The notes under the pieces were generated by a model. It had not been told where the DNA came from, did no database searches, and saw only the letters and a list, made by a program, of their open reading frames with translations. The position numbers were made by a program, and so were the translations under genes. From Candidatus Poribacteria bacterium (GTDB lineage: Bacteria > Abyssobacteria > SURF-5), in contig JACRIR010000198.1 in assembly GCA_016215705.1 (NCBI GenBank), positions 1-58,171 of the forward strand: 58,171 nt of DNA. Reading direction: 5' to 3'. Of this stretch, positions 16,340-24,769 are shown one piece after another. Each line of letters opens with the position of its first letter. Position 1 is the stretch's first letter.

Positions 16340-17472
16340 TTCAGCAGATGTCGCGCAATGACCATGCGTTGAATCTGGTTTGTGCCCTCTACGATCTGCG
16401 TCACCTTCGCTGCGCGCATAAGGCGTTCGACGGGATAATCCTGCATGTAGCCATACCCGCCGAAAATCTGGACGGCGTCCGTGGTCACCTTCATGGCAGT
16501 ATCCGTCGCAAAAAGTTTCGCCATGGCTGCGACGTGCGAGAACGGTTTTCCTTTATCCTTCAGATAAGCGGCCTCTCTGACCATGTTACGCGCCGCCCGA
16601 ATGGCCGTCCCCATGTCCGCGAGCATGAACTGTATCGCTTGAAAGCTCGCTATCGGCTGACCGAACTGCTCGCGCTGTTTCGCGTATTTCACCGACTCGT
16701 CGAACGCGGCCTGCGCTACACCTACGGCGGCCGCCCCGATGGTAATGCGACCCGAGTCGAGGGCTATCATAGCGATCTTGAAGCCGTCGCCTTCTTTGCC
16801 GACAAGATTCTTACGAGGAATACGACAATCCTCAAGAATAATCTCGCGCGTCGGCGACGCGCGCATACCCATCTTTTTCTCCGTCTTGCCACAGGAGAAA
16901 CCCGGTGTTCCGTCCTCCACGATGAATGAGCTTATGCCTCGCGCGCCTTCTCCCGGATTCGTTTTCGCCATAACGAGATAGATGTCGGCAACGCCACCGT
17001 GGGTTATGAATACTTTCGAGCCGTTGAGCACGTAGCTGTCGCCGTCGAGCGTGGCGGTCGTCTTCAGAGAAGCAGCGTCGGAGCCTGCGCCGGCCTCAGT
17101 AAGCGCAAATGCCCCCAGCTTCTTCCCCGAAGCCAACGGGGCAAGATACTGCTTCTTCTGTTCCTCTGACCCGAAAAGATTAATCATTATTTGGGGCAGG
17201 CCCTGAACAGCGAGGCCGACCGCCGTCGCGAGGCACTGCTTTGCTATCTCTTCTATTACGAGGATGTACGTGGAATAATCGAGGCCCGCGCCTCCATACT
17301 GCTCCGGACACGGTATTCCGAGGAGTCCGATGTCTGCCAGCTTCTCGAAGATTTCGCGGTGAAATTCGCCCTTTTCCTCGGCCTCGGCTGCTATGGGCGC
17401 TAGCTCTTTCTCGGCAAACTTTTCGACGGTGCGACGCAAACTTTCCTGTTCTTCGGTCAGATCAAAGCTCAT
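16336..17472 (-). CDS. Acyl-CoA dehydrogenase (short-chain type)
   Basis: 378-residue FAD flavoprotein, the size of butyryl- and short-branched-chain acyl-CoA dehydrogenases. Features: [22 protein letters not shown] at the N-terminus, the FAD loop [22 protein letters not shown], the KMGMRAS region, and [21 protein letters not shown] followed by IVEGTNQIQ, typical of the catalytic end of the family. AGGAG lies 7 bp before the ATG. In this context it would reduce an enoyl-CoA made by the dehydratase, or oxidise an acyl-CoA. No etfAB genes are in the window, so its electron partner is encoded elsewhere. Confidence 0.93.
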   Translation of the reverse strand: MSFDLTEEQESLRRTVEKFAEKELAPIAAEAEEKGEFHREIFEKLADIGLLGIPCPEQYGGAGLDYSTYILVIEEIAKQCLATAVGLAVQGLPQIMINLFGSEEQKKQYLAPLASGKKLGAFALTEAGAGSDAASLKTTATLDGDSYVLNGSKVFITHGGVADIYLVMAKTNPGEGARGISSFIVEDGTPGFSCGKTEKKMGMRASPTREIILEDCRIPRKNLVGKEGDGFKIAMIALDSGRITIGAAAVGVAQAAFDESVKYAKQREQFGQPIASFQAIQFMLADMGTAIRAARNMVREAAYLKDKGKPFSHVAAMAKLFATDTAMKVTTDAVQIFGGYGYMQDYPVERLMRAAKVTQIVEGTNQIQRMVIARHLLK

Positions 17473-17540
17473 TTGTCACTCCTGAGAAATAAGAGGTAGA
17501 AAGAAAATATGGGCAACACGGTCCCGACGAATCTGCGCCT

Positions 17541-17579
17541 CTTCGGAGGTTCCACGCGGCATGGTGTCTCCGAATAAGC
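17541..17579. repeat. GGGGACA palindrome, copy 4 (decayed)
   Basis: A degenerate copy between the acyl-CoA dehydrogenase start and the second dehydratase paralogue: TTCGGAGGTTCCACG, then GGCATGGTGTCTCCGAATAAG. The right arm is better kept than the left. Confidence 0.5.
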
Positions 17580-17590
17580 TCTTCCGCATA

Positions 17591-18817
17591 TCAAACAACG
17601 ACAGCGCGCCTCGGTTTCAGTGTCTCGATGAATGCCTCAATCCGTGTGAGTACCGCTCCCTCGGAGTATGCGCGTTCGTCATTCATGTCGGCTTCAATGA
17701 GTATGCCTGGCGCCCCCGTCCACTCGGTCAACATTTCTTTTATGTCGTACTGACCAAGAGAATAGGGCCTGCAACTGCGATTCGAGTGAAATATGACGCC
17801 GTCAACGGAGTACGCCTCAACAAGGTCCCGCAGCATTGCTGCGCGCTTCTGGATGCTTTCATTGATGAAAGGGGATGCGTATGCGCGCCCAATCGCTTCA
17901 ATCGGGTTCGCAGAGTCCAGTTCGTAAGAAACCCACCCATCGAGGTACGTCGAGGCGACGATGCATGCCTTGAGTTTCATGAATCTTTCCGACAAATCAC
18001 GAATCCTGAACCAGATGGGCAGGTTATCCCACAGGAGTCGGTATTTTTCTCCGGGAACTGCCGCGATTCCCTTGAGCACGCGCTCCTTCAATTCTTCCTT
18101 GAGAGACTCATAGAAATCTGCGACCTCGCTTTGGCCGCGCAACGTGACAATCGGCGCCATCAGAATAAAACCGTCGAAAGCATTCATAGGTGAGGGGATG
18201 TTCTTGCAGGAGGCCAGCACCTCGCCCCACGCGCGGGTCGCCTTGCCCGAAAGCTCGACGACTTCGCCGAGGCGGCCCATGTCCAATCTGCGGCCGACAA
18301 TAGATTCCATCTGGCCAATCGCGCGATCTATTTGGCGTTTAACATATTGAATGGAGTTTGCGGTCGCCTCATCATGCACGAAGGGCGCGTCGATGAAAAC
18401 AAGAGGAACATCAAAAAACCTCGCGAGCACCTCGTACCATTTGGTGACAGTGCCACAGGTATTGTTGCAACACAGGAGGAAATCCGGCCTCGGCAACCCC
18501 ATTATGGGACTCTTGCCGGTAATTGCAGAGCCGATGTCGCAGCGAAAGTACGAACAGGTGTCGCGCGAATAGCCGATGCCTTCGGCGACCTCGGAAAGCT
18601 CCACGCCCATCCGGGCCGCTCCGCACATCGCGGCGTGGTTCTCGGGATAGACCGGAATCACATCCATCGCAACGAGTAACTCAACGAGTCCGCCGCCATT
18701 GGTCCAGGCAACTTTGCGGCCGTTGTAAGCCGCATTTTTCGCCTCGAGATAGTAAGCGGACATCATCTCTTTTACGCGGCTTGTCGCCCGGATTCTGGGA
18801 GGCAGAGTGTCATGCAT
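17591..18817 (-). CDS. 2-hydroxyacyl-CoA dehydratase family subunit (paralogue 2)
   Basis: 408-residue member of the HgdAB/FldBC/BcrBC family (PF06050), whose subunits hold a [4Fe-4S] cluster on conserved cysteines and dehydrate 2-hydroxyacyl-CoA by a ketyl-radical mechanism or, in the BcrBC branch, reduce benzoyl-CoA. Candidate cluster cysteines are in AAMCGAARMG, DTCSYFRCDIG, LLCCNNTCGTV and SNRSCRPYS. The C-terminal motif GAPGILIEADMNDERAYSEG is characteristic. It aligns without gaps to the 408-residue gene at 18970-20196 and is by eye around 70% identical, so this is a recent tandem duplication or alternative subunit. The activator ATPase needed for turnover is not encoded nearby. The upstream gap holds a large hairpin. 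Confidence 0.9.
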   Translation of the reverse strand: MHDTLPPRIRATSRVKEMMSAYYLEAKNAAYNGRKVAWTNGGGLVELLVAMDVIPVYPENHAAMCGAARMGVELSEVAEGIGYSRDTCSYFRCDIGSAITGKSPIMGLPRPDFLLCCNNTCGTVTKWYEVLARFFDVPLVFIDAPFVHDEATANSIQYVKRQIDRAIGQMESIVGRRLDMGRLGEVVELSGKATRAWGEVLASCKNIPSPMNAFDGFILMAPIVTLRGQSEVADFYESLKEELKERVLKGIAAVPGEKYRLLWDNLPIWFRIRDLSERFMKLKACIVASTYLDGWVSYELDSANPIEAIGRAYASPFINESIQKRAAMLRDLVEAYSVDGVIFHSNRSCRPYSLGQYDIKEMLTEWTGAPGILIEADMNDERAYSEGAVLTRIEAFIETLKPRRAVVV

Positions 18818-18867
18818 GTGAAATCGTCCTACGGTTTTTTGCTCGAGTCAACCACGCGCTCGAACAC

Positions 18868-18952
18868 GTCCGACAATTTATGGCTCGGTTCGTAAGGGCA
18901 CGGCGCGCCCTCCCGTTACGAACCGTTTCAGAGCCCTGCATACCTGTCGGAC
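18868..18952. other. Nested inverted repeats between the two dehydratase paralogues
   Basis: Outer arms GTCCGAC (18868-18874) and GTCGGAC (18946-18952); inner arms GGCTC (18882-18886) with GAGCC (18931-18935), and GGTTCGTAA (18887-18895) with TTACGAACC (18916-18924), topped by GGGC/GCCC. The RNA would form an extended stem in the 152-nt intercistronic gap. No T-run follows on the minus strand, so it is more likely an RNA-stability or dosage element than a terminator. Confidence 0.55.
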
Positions 18953-18969
18953 AATTCGCCGCGCTGCTC

Positions 18970-20196
18970 CTACACAGCGACGGCGCGTCTCGGCTTCAGC
19001 GTCTCCACAAAGGCCTCGATGCGCGTGAACACCGGCCCTTCGGAGTATGCGCGCTCATCGTTCATGTCGGCCTCGATAAGGATTCCAGGCGCCCCCGTCC
19101 ACTCGGTCAGCATTTCTTTTATGTCGTACTGCCCAAGAGAATAGGGTCTGCAACTGCGATTCGAATGGAATATGATGCCGTCGACGGAGTATTGCTCGAC
19201 GATCTCGCGCATGAGTCTGGCGCGATGCTGAATGCTCTCATTCACGAAGGCCGAGGCGTATGCCCTGGAAAGCGCGTCGACCGGATTGCACGCATCAAGC
19301 TCGTAACGCGCCCATGCGTTGAGGTACGTTGACGCCACCACGCACGCTCTGAGATCAAGAAACTTCTCCGAAAGGTCCCGCATCTTGAACCAGATGGGAA
19401 GATTGTCCCAGAGAAGACGATATCTTTCACCCGGGATTGCCGCAACACCGTTCGCCACTCGCTCTTCGAGCTCTCGTTTGAGAACTTCGTAGTAATCGAT
19501 GACCTCTTGTTTCCCGCGCAGGGTGACGATCGGCGCCATCAGTATGAAGCCGTCAAATGCGCTCATCGGAGACGGAACGTTCTTGCACGTCGCCAGGGTT
19601 TCAGCCCAGAGGCGCGACGCTTTGCCCGAACGAACCGCCACTTCCGTGAAACGTTCCATATCGAATTTCTTGCCGAGGATCGATTCCATCTGCCTAATTG
19701 CGCGGCTGATTTGGCTCTTCACGTAACGGACGCTGTTCTCCGTCAGCTCCTCATGAATGAATGGAGTGTCAATGTATACGAGCGGAACGTCGAAAAGCCG
19801 CGCCAACACCTCATACCATTTGGTTACGGTTCCGCAGATGTTATTGCAGCACAGCAGGAAATCGGGCCTCGGGAGCCCCATAATCGGGCTCTTGCCGGTG
19901 ACGGCGGAGCCAATGTCGGTACGAGCGTATGAGCACAGGTCGCGAGAATAGCCCATGTGCTCGGAAACTTCGCAAAGCTCCACTCCCATCCGGGTGACAC
20001 CGCACATGGCGCCGTGATTCTCGGGATAAACCGGGATTACGTCCATCGCGATGAGAAGCTCGACCGGCCCGCCGCTGGTTATCCATGCGACTTTCTGCTT
20101 GTTGTCAGCCGCATTCTTCGCCTCGAGATAATACATCGACATCATTTCCTTCATGCGGCTGCCTGCTTGAATTTTCGGAGAACGCCTGTCAGACAT
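18970..20196 (-). CDS. 2-hydroxyacyl-CoA dehydratase family subunit (paralogue 1)
   Basis: 408 residues, gap-free paralogue of the gene at 17591-18817 and with the same cysteine-bearing motifs (GAMCGVTRMGVELC, LCSYARTDIG, LLCCNNICGTV, SNRSCRPYS) and C-terminal EADMNDERAYSEG. One cysteine differs: DIG is preceded by Thr here and by Cys in the other copy, while this copy has an extra Cys after GVEL. Its start overlaps the end of the 379-residue subunit by 8 bp (ATGTCTGA), with AAGGAGAAG just upstream, so these two are very likely co-translated as one enzyme. Which 2-hydroxyacyl-CoA is used cannot be read from sequence. Confidence 0.9.
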   Translation of the reverse strand: MSDRRSPKIQAGSRMKEMMSMYYLEAKNAADNKQKVAWITSGGPVELLIAMDVIPVYPENHGAMCGVTRMGVELCEVSEHMGYSRDLCSYARTDIGSAVTGKSPIMGLPRPDFLLCCNNICGTVTKWYEVLARLFDVPLVYIDTPFIHEELTENSVRYVKSQISRAIRQMESILGKKFDMERFTEVAVRSGKASRLWAETLATCKNVPSPMSAFDGFILMAPIVTLRGKQEVIDYYEVLKRELEERVANGVAAIPGERYRLLWDNLPIWFKMRDLSEKFLDLRACVVASTYLNAWARYELDACNPVDALSRAYASAFVNESIQHRARLMREIVEQYSVDGIIFHSNRSCRPYSLGQYDIKEMLTEWTGAPGILIEADMNDERAYSEGPVFTRIEAFVETLKPRRAVAV

Positions 20197-21328
20197 TTTT
20201 CTTCTCCTTCAGCATCTCAACAAAAGCCTGCAATCTCGTACGGATTTGTTCCAATGATGACGGCTGCATTTCGGTCTCCAGCAGCAGATGCGGTATATTC
20301 GATTCCGTGAGTCGTTTTGCGAGATCCGGATAGTCGAAGGCATGCGGGTCGCAAAACTTCAGTATCAGCATCACAACGCCGTCGGCCTTGCTCTCTTTGA
20401 CCATATCCACAAGATAGCGCCGCCGGTCGAAGCTAGTGGTGTGTTTCGAGGGACACGGAACACGCTTCATGTACCTTTGAGCAATCTTTCGTATGGGATC
20501 GCCGTTGACGGCCTCGGTATGCAGGAAATATCGCGAGCCGGTGCATAGATCATCGTCCACAATGACAGCGTCCATTTCGTCAAACAGATTCATCAGGTCG
20601 GGATGGTCGCAAGCATTCCCATATAGCACAACGCGAACGGTCGCCCCGTTCGTTTTGGGCGCGACCCGCAACTCTCCGAGCAGCTTTCCGAGGAGCGCCG
20701 TGTGCTCTTCCTTACGCATGGACATTGAAGCGCGAACAACATCAAGAACCGCCTTGCCCGTTATCGAGCCCGGATTCTCGCGTCTGAGAGAGTATAGTTC
20801 TGTCAATGCCCTCCGATTCTCGTTGTATATCCCGACCGACTTCGCTATGTCGGCATCCGAAATGGAAGCGCCCAGATGCTTCTCGAACTTCTGCCTGAAC
20901 CTCGATATTTCCTCGGTCAGGTAATCCTCGGCTTCCGGGATATCCACCCACACGGGCAAGACCACGACCTCCGAGAACTGGCGCGGGAAATTGTGACGCC
21001 AGATATCGGCGAGGTTCTGTATCGAATCGCACGAATGCGGGAACACGACTCCATCGAGAAAATCGAATTTGTCCTTGAGGGCCGCGTCCAGGCTCGTCCG
21101 CACGAGGGAGCAGATAAAAGGTTGCGCATGGGAGTCCGCCAATGACACATTCTCTTTGTAGCCGAGTATTCGCATCGGCAGCAGGCCGGCTGCGTGAAGC
21201 AGCTCTTCCGGGAAATAGGTGCAGAAGTAACCAAATACGCGACCACCCGTTCGCTTTTTCCATTCGCGGGCATAATCATATGGCTTGGCCGCAATACGCG
21301 AGAACTGTTCAAGAACCGATTCACTCAA
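20189..21328 (-). CDS. 2-hydroxyacyl-CoA dehydratase family subunit (small partner)
   Basis: 379-residue second-type subunit of the same family. Family marks: GYFCTYFPEELLHAAG near residue 35, VFPHSCDSIQN, VLYGNACDHPDL, and LKFCDPHAFDYP with LLLETE near the end; the cysteines at FCTY, SCDS and FCDP are the probable cluster ligands. The TTG at 21328 is chosen because GGAGA lies 7 bp before it. It opens the dehydratase part of the operon, 27 bp after the first acyl-CoA ligase, and overlaps the next subunit by 8 bp. It could pair with either 408-residue paralogue. Confidence 0.88.
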   Translation of the reverse strand: MSESVLEQFSRIAAKPYDYAREWKKRTGGRVFGYFCTYFPEELLHAAGLLPMRILGYKENVSLADSHAQPFICSLVRTSLDAALKDKFDFLDGVVFPHSCDSIQNLADIWRHNFPRQFSEVVVLPVWVDIPEAEDYLTEEISRFRQKFEKHLGASISDADIAKSVGIYNENRRALTELYSLRRENPGSITGKAVLDVVRASMSMRKEEHTALLGKLLGELRVAPKTNGATVRVVLYGNACDHPDLMNLFDEMDAVIVDDDLCTGSRYFLHTEAVNGDPIRKIAQRYMKRVPCPSKHTTSFDRRRYLVDMVKESKADGVVMLILKFCDPHAFDYPDLAKRLTESNIPHLLLETEMQPSSLEQIRTRLQAFVEMLKEKKNV

Positions 21329-21355
21329 TGTCGTCTCTCCTGTCTTGAGTCTGCG

Positions 21356-23146
21356 CTACTCTTTGTAGAATGAATCCAGGATGTCTTTGTATTTCGCCGA
21401 GACCACTTTTCGCTTCACCTTCAATGTCGGTGTTAGCTCGCCGCTCTCCATCGTGAAGTCCTTGTCTATGACGGCGAATTTCTTGATACTCTCGTATTTC
21501 GCGAGTTCCTTATTGACGGCCTCGATGCGCTCACTTATGAGCTTGACAACTCTTTCATCCTTCACCAGGTCGGACATCGAATTGTACTCTATTCCCTTTT
21601 CGGCCGCGAACACTTTGAGCTTCTCGAATTCCGGCGCCACAAGCGCTGAAAGAAACTTCCTCTTGTCGCCGTGGACCATCACATTCGCTATAAGCGGGTC
21701 GGATTTCAGCATGTTTTCGATATTCTGTGGCGCAACGTTCTTGCCGCCGGCTGTCACGATGATATCCTTCTTTCGGTCGGTTATCTTGAGGAACCCGTCC
21801 TCATCTATAACGCCGATATCGCCCGTGTGAAAGAAACCGTCCTTGTCCAGCGCCTCCGCGCTATCCTCGGGCTTGTTGAAATAGCCGACCATGATGTTCG
21901 GCCCCTTGGCCAGGATTTCTCCATCGGGCGCAATCTTTATCGTGACATCAGGGACCGGCTTCCCGACTGTCCCAAACTTGAAATGCTTGTCCGTATTTGT
22001 AGTGAGCACGGGCGAAGTCTCCGTCAAGCCGTACCCCTCAAGGATGGTTACGCCGAGCGCGTGGAAGAATTCGTTGATCTCCTGCGCCAGAGGGGCTCCC
22101 CCTGAAACAAAATACTTGAGTCTTCCCCCCACGTTCTCTTTTATTTTCTTGAATACGAGCGCATCAGCGATCTTATACTTGAGACCCAGGAGCGCGGGCG
22201 GATTCTTCTTGGCTATCTTGTACCCGCTCATTGCGCGACCAACGCGAAAACTCCAATCGAATATCTTCTGCTTGGTAGGCGAGCCCGATTTGACGTTTTC
22301 GAGAACCGCCGCATAGAACTTCTCATAGATACGCGGCACGCTCGCCATGAAGGTCGGCTTGATCTCTTTGAGATTGTCCCGGACTGTGTCGATGCTTTCA
22401 GCATACGCGATTGTCACGCCTTGATAGATGGGCACATAGTAGCCTGCCATTCGCTCGAAAGAGTGGCTCAGCGGCAAGAACGAAAGGCAGACGTCATCTT
22501 CGCCTATCGGAAGAATCTGTTGCACCGAACGGCAGTTCGACAGAAAATTGTCATGTATCAACATCACGCCCTTCGGGTCACCGGTTGTCCCCGAAGTGTA
22601 AATTATACTGGCAAGCTCCTGCGGCTTGACCGCCTCCATACGCTGTTTGAAAAGCGCCTCCTTGCTCGACTTCGCCCCGCTGGCGCACGTCTCTTTGAAT
22701 GTGCACACCATTGGATAATCCGTCTGCCCTATCTCGTCGAAAATTACTATCTTCTCGAGCAACGGACAATTGGGCCTTATTTCGAGGGCTTTCTTGATCT
22801 GCTTTTCGTTCGACACAATCAGTATACGTGACGCCGAGTTGTTGATGATATATTCGACTTGCTTCGGAGTGTTTGTGGCATAGATAGGGACATTGACGGC
22901 CCCGATCGAAAGTATCGCCAGATCCGCAAACGCCCATTCGGGCCGGTTCTCCGATAGAAGGGCAACGCGGTCCCCATGCTTGATCCCGGCTTCAAGCAGC
23001 CCCATCGCAAATTCCTTGACGGCCCGCGCAGTCTCGGTCCATGAGATATCCATATACTGCCCGTTGCGCTTAACCTTGAAAAGAGTGCGAGCGCCATAAC
23101 GTTCAGCCCTGTTGAGAAACATGCTGCCTATGGTCTTGTCGTCCAT
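21356..23146 (-). CDS. AMP-forming long-chain acyl-CoA synthetase
   Basis: 596-residue ligase that activates a carboxylic acid to its CoA thioester through an acyl-adenylate. The P-loop IIYTSGTTGDPKGVML, the motif ILEGYGLTETSP, the hinge region FHTGDIGVIDEDGFLKITDRKKD and the C-terminal TPTLKVKRK follow the long-chain (FadD/FAA) pattern; the usual GK lysine motif is replaced by this KVKRK form. The frame extends to 23197 but the ATG at 23146 (MDDKTIGSMF) has GGGAGAGA about 7 bp upstream and is the better start. It follows the second ligase after a 75-bp gap containing a GGGGACA palindrome. Confidence 0.92.
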   Translation of the reverse strand: MDDKTIGSMFLNRAERYGARTLFKVKRNGQYMDISWTETARAVKEFAMGLLEAGIKHGDRVALLSENRPEWAFADLAILSIGAVNVPIYATNTPKQVEYIINNSASRILIVSNEKQIKKALEIRPNCPLLEKIVIFDEIGQTDYPMVCTFKETCASGAKSSKEALFKQRMEAVKPQELASIIYTSGTTGDPKGVMLIHDNFLSNCRSVQQILPIGEDDVCLSFLPLSHSFERMAGYYVPIYQGVTIAYAESIDTVRDNLKEIKPTFMASVPRIYEKFYAAVLENVKSGSPTKQKIFDWSFRVGRAMSGYKIAKKNPPALLGLKYKIADALVFKKIKENVGGRLKYFVSGGAPLAQEINEFFHALGVTILEGYGLTETSPVLTTNTDKHFKFGTVGKPVPDVTIKIAPDGEILAKGPNIMVGYFNKPEDSAEALDKDGFFHTGDIGVIDEDGFLKITDRKKDIIVTAGGKNVAPQNIENMLKSDPLIANVMVHGDKRKFLSALVAPEFEKLKVFAAEKGIEYNSMSDLVKDERVVKLISERIEAVNKELAKYESIKKFAVIDKDFTMESGELTPTLKVKRKVVSAKYKDILDSFYKE

Positions 23147-23173
23147 ACAAGAATCTCTCCCATGATGCCCGCG

Positions 23174-23216
23174 ATTATTCGGGGACACATCCGACATGAT
23201 GTCTGTTCCCGCTATT
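23174..23216. repeat. GGGGACA palindrome, copy 5 (decayed)
   Basis: ATTATTCGGGGACACAT, then ATGATGTCTGTTCCCGC; the left arm is intact and the right arm carries several changes. Lies between two acyl-CoA ligase genes. Confidence 0.6.
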
Positions 23217-23221
23217 CCCCC

Positions 23222-24757
23222 CTACGCTTGTGTCCTGGCATATCCTTCGACAATCTTGTTCTTCTGTATCTTGCCCGTCGCCGTCTTGGGAAATGCTTTC
23301 ACAAATTCGACCTTCCGCGGACATTTGAAGTCCGCGAGATGCTGCCTGCAATACGTGATGACATCCTCGGCCGTGAGCGCGGCGCCCTCCCTCAGAACGA
23401 TGAAAGCCATCACTTCCTCACCCCATATCTTATCGGGAATGCCCACGACCGCAGCCTCGAGTATGGCCGAATGCTTGTAGAGAACCTCCTCGGCCTCTTT
23501 CGGATAGATATTCTCACCACCGCGGATGATCATCTCTTTCTTCCGCCCGACTATGTAAAAATACCCCTCGTTATCCACGTATCCGAGGTCCCCCGTGTGA
23601 AGCCATCCGTTTTTCAAGGCGTCCGCCGTGGCTTGAGAATTCCTGTAGTAGCCTTTCATCACATTCTGCCCGCGGACGACTATCTCCCCCACCTTTCCGG
23701 ACGAAAGCTCACGGTCATCGGCGTCAAAGATTCTCATCTCCTGCCCTTTCAACGGCAGACCAATGGACCCGATTTTACGTTTCCCGTCGAGTGGATTGAT
23801 GGAGCTGGCGCACGTGCCCTCGCTCAAGCCAAAACCCTCAAGGATGAACGCCTTATACCTCTTCTCAAAAGTGTTGAAGACCTCGACCGGCATGGGCGCG
23901 GCGCCGCAAATGCAGAACCGCAGCTTGCTGAGATCGTATTTCTCGGCGTCGGCGAGGGTATTCAAAATGGCGTAAACCGTGGGAACACCGCTGAATGCGG
24001 TTGCCTTATATCGGGCCAGCGCAGGCAGAAACGTCTTCGGAGAGAACCCCTCGAGCAGGATCATACTTGCGCCGGCAAACATCGGAGAAAGCGTGGTCAC
24101 GACCTGCGCATTCACATGGAACAAGGGCAGAATGCAAAGGAATCTGTCGGCGACCGTCATGCGGGCCGCAGCAGCGATCTGCTCGGAATTCGTCAAATAG
24201 TTTCCATGTGTGAGTTCAACGCCTTTCGGATAGCCCGTCGTGCCGGAGGTATAAATGATTCCGGCAATGTCTTGCGAATCGATATTGACCGCAGGCCGCA
24301 ATGATTCCGCTTCCAGCAACTGCTTCAATGCGATTCTGCTTCCGGACGATCCGTCCGTGTCGGCAATAATAATGTTCTTGAGTTTCGGGCATTGGGCCCT
24401 GATTCCGTCAATGATATCGGCGAATTTCGACTGCGTGATAATCGCTTTGGCATCGGAATTGTTGACTATATAAGCGACCTCTTCAGCCTTTAGAAGAGAA
24501 TTCACCGGCGTTGCGACCGCGCCTGCTTTCATGATGCCGAAGAAAGAGTAAATATACTCGGCGCAGTTGCCCATGTATAGACAGACCTTGTCGCTCTTCT
24601 TGATACCGAGGGCAATCAGGCCGTTCGCTATACGGCTAGCGATCTCATTCAACCGTGAGTACGACACTTCGCTGTCACCGAAGTACAAGAAGACTCTGTC
24701 TGGCGCCTCCTTGGCGCGTGTCTCAAGCATCTCAGGAATAGTCTTCAGCGCTCCCAT
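23222..24757 (-). CDS. AMP-forming acyl-CoA ligase (class I, fatty-acid/aromatic type)
   Basis: 511-residue ligase with canonical motifs: IIYTSGTTGYPKGVELTH (A3), GFGLSEGTCAS (A5), LHTGDLGYVDNEGYFYIVGRKKEMIIRGG split over A7-A8, and PKTATGKIQKNKI (A10) with the catalytic lysine that sirtuins deacylate in homologues. GGAGG lies 6 bp before the ATG, between it and the stop of the third ligase 12 bp upstream. The acid substrate is unknown. With the neighbouring dehydratase, a hydroxy or aromatic acid is plausible. Confidence 0.92.
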   Translation of the reverse strand: MGALKTIPEMLETRAKEAPDRVFLYFGDSEVSYSRLNEIASRIANGLIALGIKKSDKVCLYMGNCAEYIYSFFGIMKAGAVATPVNSLLKAEEVAYIVNNSDAKAIITQSKFADIIDGIRAQCPKLKNIIIADTDGSSGSRIALKQLLEAESLRPAVNIDSQDIAGIIYTSGTTGYPKGVELTHGNYLTNSEQIAAAARMTVADRFLCILPLFHVNAQVVTTLSPMFAGASMILLEGFSPKTFLPALARYKATAFSGVPTVYAILNTLADAEKYDLSKLRFCICGAAPMPVEVFNTFEKRYKAFILEGFGLSEGTCASSINPLDGKRKIGSIGLPLKGQEMRIFDADDRELSSGKVGEIVVRGQNVMKGYYRNSQATADALKNGWLHTGDLGYVDNEGYFYIVGRKKEMIIRGGENIYPKEAEEVLYKHSAILEAAVVGIPDKIWGEEVMAFIVLREGAALTAEDVITYCRQHLADFKCPRKVEFVKAFPKTATGKIQKNKIVEGYARTQA

Positions 24758-24769
24758 GATCGCCTCCGT

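Noticed and set aside
17591-21328. Benzoyl-CoA reductase (Bcr) assignment
   Set aside because: BcrB and BcrC belong to the same family, but the BcrA/BcrD subunits and ferredoxin are absent, so the neutral family name is used.
23162-24304. Plus-strand open frame of 380 codons
   Set aside because: Lies opposite an acyl-CoA ligase gene with complete motifs; no ribosome site or domain supports it.
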